IMG/VR virus record: IMGVR_UViG_3300043446_000566
Location: 1-64,000 of that record
DNA from: a virus
Direction: 5' to 3' (one strand)
DNA: 64,000 nt
Shown here: one piece after another, positions 61,459 to 64,000 of the stretch
How the letters are laid out: every line of letters starts with the position of its first letter
How positions within the stretch are numbered: position 1 is the stretch's first letter
The notes under the pieces: generated by a model
What the model was told of the DNA's origin: nothing
Database searches by the model: none
What the model saw: the letters and a program-made list of their open reading frames with translations, nothing else
Translations under genes and position numbers: made by a program

Positions 61459-63396
61459 TTAGCAAGGCTGAGTACATGGATCAACTGTCTTAGCAGGCAG
61501 CAACGAATCTGGTGTACTGTCGATAGTAACGTCGCCGCTGCCTCCAGCAGTTTGCTGTTGTTCAAGCCCGTATGTATAATCATCACCGTCAAATTGATCT
61601 GCTGGAGAAGCAGCAGCAATTGTCGGCACAGCTACATTTGGACTATTGTAGTCATAGCCCTTGAATTCTTCATCGGCTGTGTCTAGCGTGTCGATGAAGT
61701 CAGACTGTGTAGCTGAACAGCCCTGTGTCAGAGGATCGACTTTGAGAATCAGATTCAGATATTCGTCTGATGTATTGTCTGGATTCTCTGGATCATTGCC
61801 CTTCTTTTTCTTCGAGCAAGAAGCCTGGAACAGCTTCAATAGACCAGCCAGCAGACCCTTCACAGCGTTGATCGCCGCTAGATCTTGATTGATGCTGTCC
61901 ATGATTTTGTTTTTGATCGCGTTGATTTCATTTGTTTTCTGGTTCAGCAGCGCGACCAGTTCTGAATCTGATAACGATCTGATTGCATCGTTTTGTAGAT
62001 CGTCCAGTAGACCCTGAATTGTTCGTGTGACAGCATTCATATACTCTGGCTTTGTCAGAGATTGTGTCACATGAACTGGCGTCGCACACTCAATCGTTGC
62101 ATACGTTCCGTCTGACTTCATGTAGCGAGTTGTCATTCCTTCAGTCAGATTCGAACCCATTGAGGTTGTCAGCTGATCAAGACCATCAAATGCTGCGAGA
62201 ATGTCGCCAGGGCTATTTGAGGGCAGAATGCGCATGACAGGCGTTTCAGCTGTCACTTTGTACACGATCTCATTTGCTGTTGCGGCAATCGCATCGTCGA
62301 TCACGATTTGTGTGTCTGTCACTGATACAACAAAGTATTCTTTTCCAGCGTAATAGATCTTGTTGTCGGCTACGAGTGAACTTGTAAATGTCGTGCCGTT
62401 TCCAGTAATCACATTATCCAAACAGACAGTGTTGCCTATATTTGGCGTCTTGATAGCAACTGTTAGATCTGACGAAGTAGCTGAATATGCCGTGTTGACA
62501 ACAAATCCGACTTCTTTATACAGCGTAGCACTTGTATTAGAGTTTCTAAATGGCTGAGTGACAGTCAAAAAGTCGCCGAGCGAATTGATTGTATTGACCT
62601 GTTTGATCTCGCTGTTCACGTTGATGTACATACCAGGAGCAAGCGTTATCGTAGAGCCTACTGCTAGCGGAACACTCGCAAGATTCAAAGTCGCGACTGA
62701 AGCTGTAGTGATCTTAGTGTTGTCTGTCAGAACGTCTACCGAAACAGATCCAGCGCCAGCAGAGGTATACGTTTTGCCGACAATCAGTTTTTCTTGACTG
62801 TTGACAATAATTGTTGTGCCGACATTTGCTGCTGGATATACGGTTTTTGAAAGATTCGCAGTAGCTACATTTGTCGAGGCGATATTGACAGTCGCGCCAC
62901 TGATCACGACATTTCCGTACAAAGCCTGAAGCGTCAGAACCTTGTCTTCAGTATTGACGCCAGAAAGTTCATTCGTGTGATTAGTAAATGACTGAGTAGC
63001 TTCGTAAAGCGTATTGCCGAGTGTCGACCATTGGCTGATAGGCATTCCAAGGAAGTTTGAATTCGCAGCGTCTTGTGCTTTACCGAGTACAGCAAGCAGA
63101 TTATCTCTCGCAGTCGCTACAGTTCCTCCTTTAGCAAACAAGTCGGGAAGCGCGAGTTTCATATTCGCGAAATCGTTTTTTGTGAGATCGTCGAGTTTTT
63201 GTTTCACTGCTTCCAAAGTTTTTCTTTGGAAGTTCTCAAATTTCTCTTTCAGACCATCAAGAAACGATTTGCCTCTCTTGATATTGTCTTTGATTTTTGT
63301 TATGATATCTTTGAGCGCAGCAGGGGGGAAGCTAATCTTTCCGAAAGGAATAGGTGCCCCTGTAAATGTCATTGCGAGAGTCTGTAGAAGTGGCAA
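61459..63396 (-). CDS. Baseplate/tail structural protein upstream of gp25 (start uncertain)
   Basis: About 645 residues. The N-terminal third is helical (KDNIKRGKSFLDGLKEKFEN, then FQRKTLEAVKQKLDDL), the middle is Thr/Val/Asn-rich beta structure, and the C-terminal third has helical NQKTNEINAIKNKIMDSINQ, LLAGLLKLFQASCSKKKKGN and a Pro/Asp-rich tail ending CTQPC. It stands in the gp5/gp53 area of T4 but I cannot identify it. A TTG at 63396 and ATG at 63372 are in frame but lack a Shine-Dalgarno sequence; the frame stays open upstream to about 63459 through a hydrophobic stretch, and the only good AGAGGAG (63456-63462) leads into another frame. The true start or a frameshift is unresolved. Confidence 0.6.
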   Translation of the reverse strand: MPLLQTLAMTFTGAPIPFGKISFPPAALKDIITKIKDNIKRGKSFLDGLKEKFENFQRKTLEAVKQKLDDLTKNDFANMKLALPDLFAKGGTVATARDNLLAVLGKAQDAANSNFLGMPISQWSTLGNTLYEATQSFTNHTNELSGVNTEDKVLTLQALYGNVVISGATVNIASTNVATANLSKTVYPAANVGTTIIVNSQEKLIVGKTYTSAGAGSVSVDVLTDNTKITTASVATLNLASVPLAVGSTITLAPGMYINVNSEIKQVNTINSLGDFLTVTQPFRNSNTSATLYKEVGFVVNTAYSATSSDLTVAIKTPNIGNTVCLDNVITGNGTTFTSSLVADNKIYYAGKEYFVVSVTDTQIVIDDAIAATANEIVYKVTAETPVMRILPSNSPGDILAAFDGLDQLTTSMGSNLTEGMTTRYMKSDGTYATIECATPVHVTQSLTKPEYMNAVTRTIQGLLDDLQNDAIRSLSDSELVALLNQKTNEINAIKNKIMDSINQDLAAINAVKGLLAGLLKLFQASCSKKKKGNDPENPDNTSDEYLNLILKVDPLTQGCSATQSDFIDTLDTADEEFKGYDYNSPNVAVPTIAAASPADQFDGDDYTYGLEQQQTAGGSGDVTIDSTPDSLLPAKTVDPCTQPC

Positions 63397-63434
63397 GCCA
63401 CCAATCAGACATAGAATCCACTTGATAATACTGC

Positions 63435-63599
63435 CTAGACCAATTGAGACACATACTCCTCTATATTAGGATATACCAACTTTATTGGATAATCCTGGCG
63501 CATCAGATATTCGTATTCTTTGAAATCAATCTTTTTGCCTTGATTGATTTTAGCGATCAAACTCCATATTTTATTGATGTCATTCGCGTTAGTACACAT
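63435..63599 (-). CDS. Small acidic/basic protein (54 residues)
   Basis: A short frame reading MCTNANDINKIWSLIAKINQ, then GKKIDFKEYEYLMRQDYPIK, LVYPNIEEYVSQLV. The periodicity and high charge suggest a folded helical protein. It begins 9 bases after the stop of 63608-64000 and ends at a TAG shortly before the 61459-63396 gene. It has no clear Shine-Dalgarno sequence and could rely on re-initiation; the ATG lies inside an ACTAAATA octamer, which counts against the octamer being its promoter. I do not recognise it. It is real only if the codon-like amino-acid pattern is not chance. Confidence 0.45.
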   Translation of the reverse strand: MCTNANDINKIWSLIAKINQGKKIDFKEYEYLMRQDYPIKLVYPNIEEYVSQLV

Positions 63600-63607
63600 A
63601 TTTAGTT

Positions 63608-64000
63608 TCACAGTTTAGGCTCAGAAGGCGCAGTGACTTCTTTCTTTTCAAGAAATGCCATAACGTCAGTCTTTTCTTTGACATTCGCTGGAGTAGTCTT
63701 GACCATCGTTGGCAGTTTAGTCGAAACTCTTTTCGCGACATCTGCATTGCCTGCTGGCTTCGGATCAGAAGAAGTCGGAGGCAGAATGTTCGTGATCACA
63801 CTATTCATTGTTGTCAGTAGTGTGCTGATCCAGAAATTAGGACCCGTGATCTTCACACCAGTTGATGCAGGATCTGTTGGCGGAACTGCTGTTGGATTTG
63901 GTGCACCAGAGATTGATGTCAGACCACCAGAGTCCAACGACACTCCAGAGCCACCATATCCGTTCAGTGTGCCTTGAGAACTCAGATCCAGCTTTCTCAC
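63608..64000 (-). CDS. C-terminal part of a tail structural protein (runs off window)
   Basis: The last about 130 residues of a gene that continues upstream beyond base 64000. The fragment is Pro/Ser/Thr-rich and low in complexity (SGGLTSISGAPNPTAVPPTD, then LPPTSSDPKPAG) with a basic region KRVSTKLPTMVKTTPANVKE and a Glu/Lys tail. Position upstream of the gp25 block suggests a baseplate hub or spike (gp5-region) protein, but nothing in the fragment proves it. A GTG at the very edge could be an internal codon, so no start is claimed. Confidence 0.55.
   Translation of the reverse strand: MRKLDLSSQGTLNGYGGSGVSLDSGGLTSISGAPNPTAVPPTDPASTGVKITGPNFWISTLLTTMNSVITNILPPTSSDPKPAGNADVAKRVSTKLPTMVKTTPANVKEKTDVMAFLEKKEVTAPSEPKL

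Noticed and set aside
63599-63606. ACTAAATA octamer as promoter of the 54-residue ORF
   Set aside because: It overlaps the ATG of that ORF, so it could only serve the following tail gene at best.

Overview
The window is part of the genome of a T4-like contractile-tailed phage (myovirus). All 65 genes I call lie on the minus strand, so transcription runs from high to low coordinates. No stretch over 300 bases lacks a gene; the longest gaps (154-320 and 19939-20107) hold promoters. The gene set (gp13-gp23, gp25, gp6, gp44, gp45, gp46, gp47, gp55, gp62, RegA, UvsW, UvsY) is diagnostic. The structural proteins and the giant 900-1900 residue fibre and baseplate proteins look more like the cyanophage/pelagiphage/rhizobial-phage branch of the T4 superfamily than like coliphage T4. 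No host is directly identifiable. The MoxR/VWA (CobS/CobT-like) pair, peptide deformylase and Hsp20 are typical of that branch, and an alphaproteobacterial or other Gram-negative host is only a guess.

Region 1 (1-6252): replication and nucleotide metabolism. In order of transcription: dNMP kinase, sliding clamp gp45, DsbA-like protein, a short coiled-coil protein, a Tat-signal protein, clamp loader gp44, a PD-(D/E)xK nuclease-like protein, clamp loader gp62, RegA, dUTPase, then a late promoter, Hsp20 and dCMP deaminase. Region 2 (6262-9579): a GT-A glycosyltransferase, a TAGT-type glycosyltransferase and an internally duplicated partner protein (a candidate DNA-hypermodification cluster), then a small wHTH-like protein and a conserved phage protein, punctuated by a strong terminator and two sigma70-like promoters. 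Region 3 (9591-13707): a MoxR/CobS-like AAA+ ATPase and a CobT-like VWA/metallopeptidase protein. Each lies downstream of a copy of the same long promoter module, with a tiny membrane protein between them. Region 4 (13704-19938): peptide deformylase, gp46/gp47 recombination nuclease, late sigma factor gp55, an Sm-like protein, UvsW helicase and UvsY mediator.

Region 5 (20108-34562): a tube-like virion protein, then in reverse T4 order capsid gp23, scaffold gp22, an inserted GIY-YIG endonuclease, protease gp21, two core-region proteins, gp67, portal gp20, tube gp19, sheath gp18, terminase gp17/gp16, and head-tail proteins gp15, gp14 and gp13. Region 6 (34587-47303): the adhesin region, with a 1917-residue collagen/C1q-like/S74 fibre, a second 966-residue collagen/S74 fibre, small virion proteins and two sulfotransferase-like enzymes. 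Region 7 (47303-64000): very large baseplate proteins, gp6, gp25 and incomplete upstream structural genes.

Regulation visible in the sequence: early genes use host-like TTTACT/TTGACT-N16/17-TATAAT promoters, three of them sharing an extra conserved upstream block. Late genes carry octamers of the T4 late type (TATAAATA) or a variant, RCTAAATA, matching the presence of gp55 and gp45. Most genes overlap by 1-4 or about 14 bases, indicating long translationally coupled operons.
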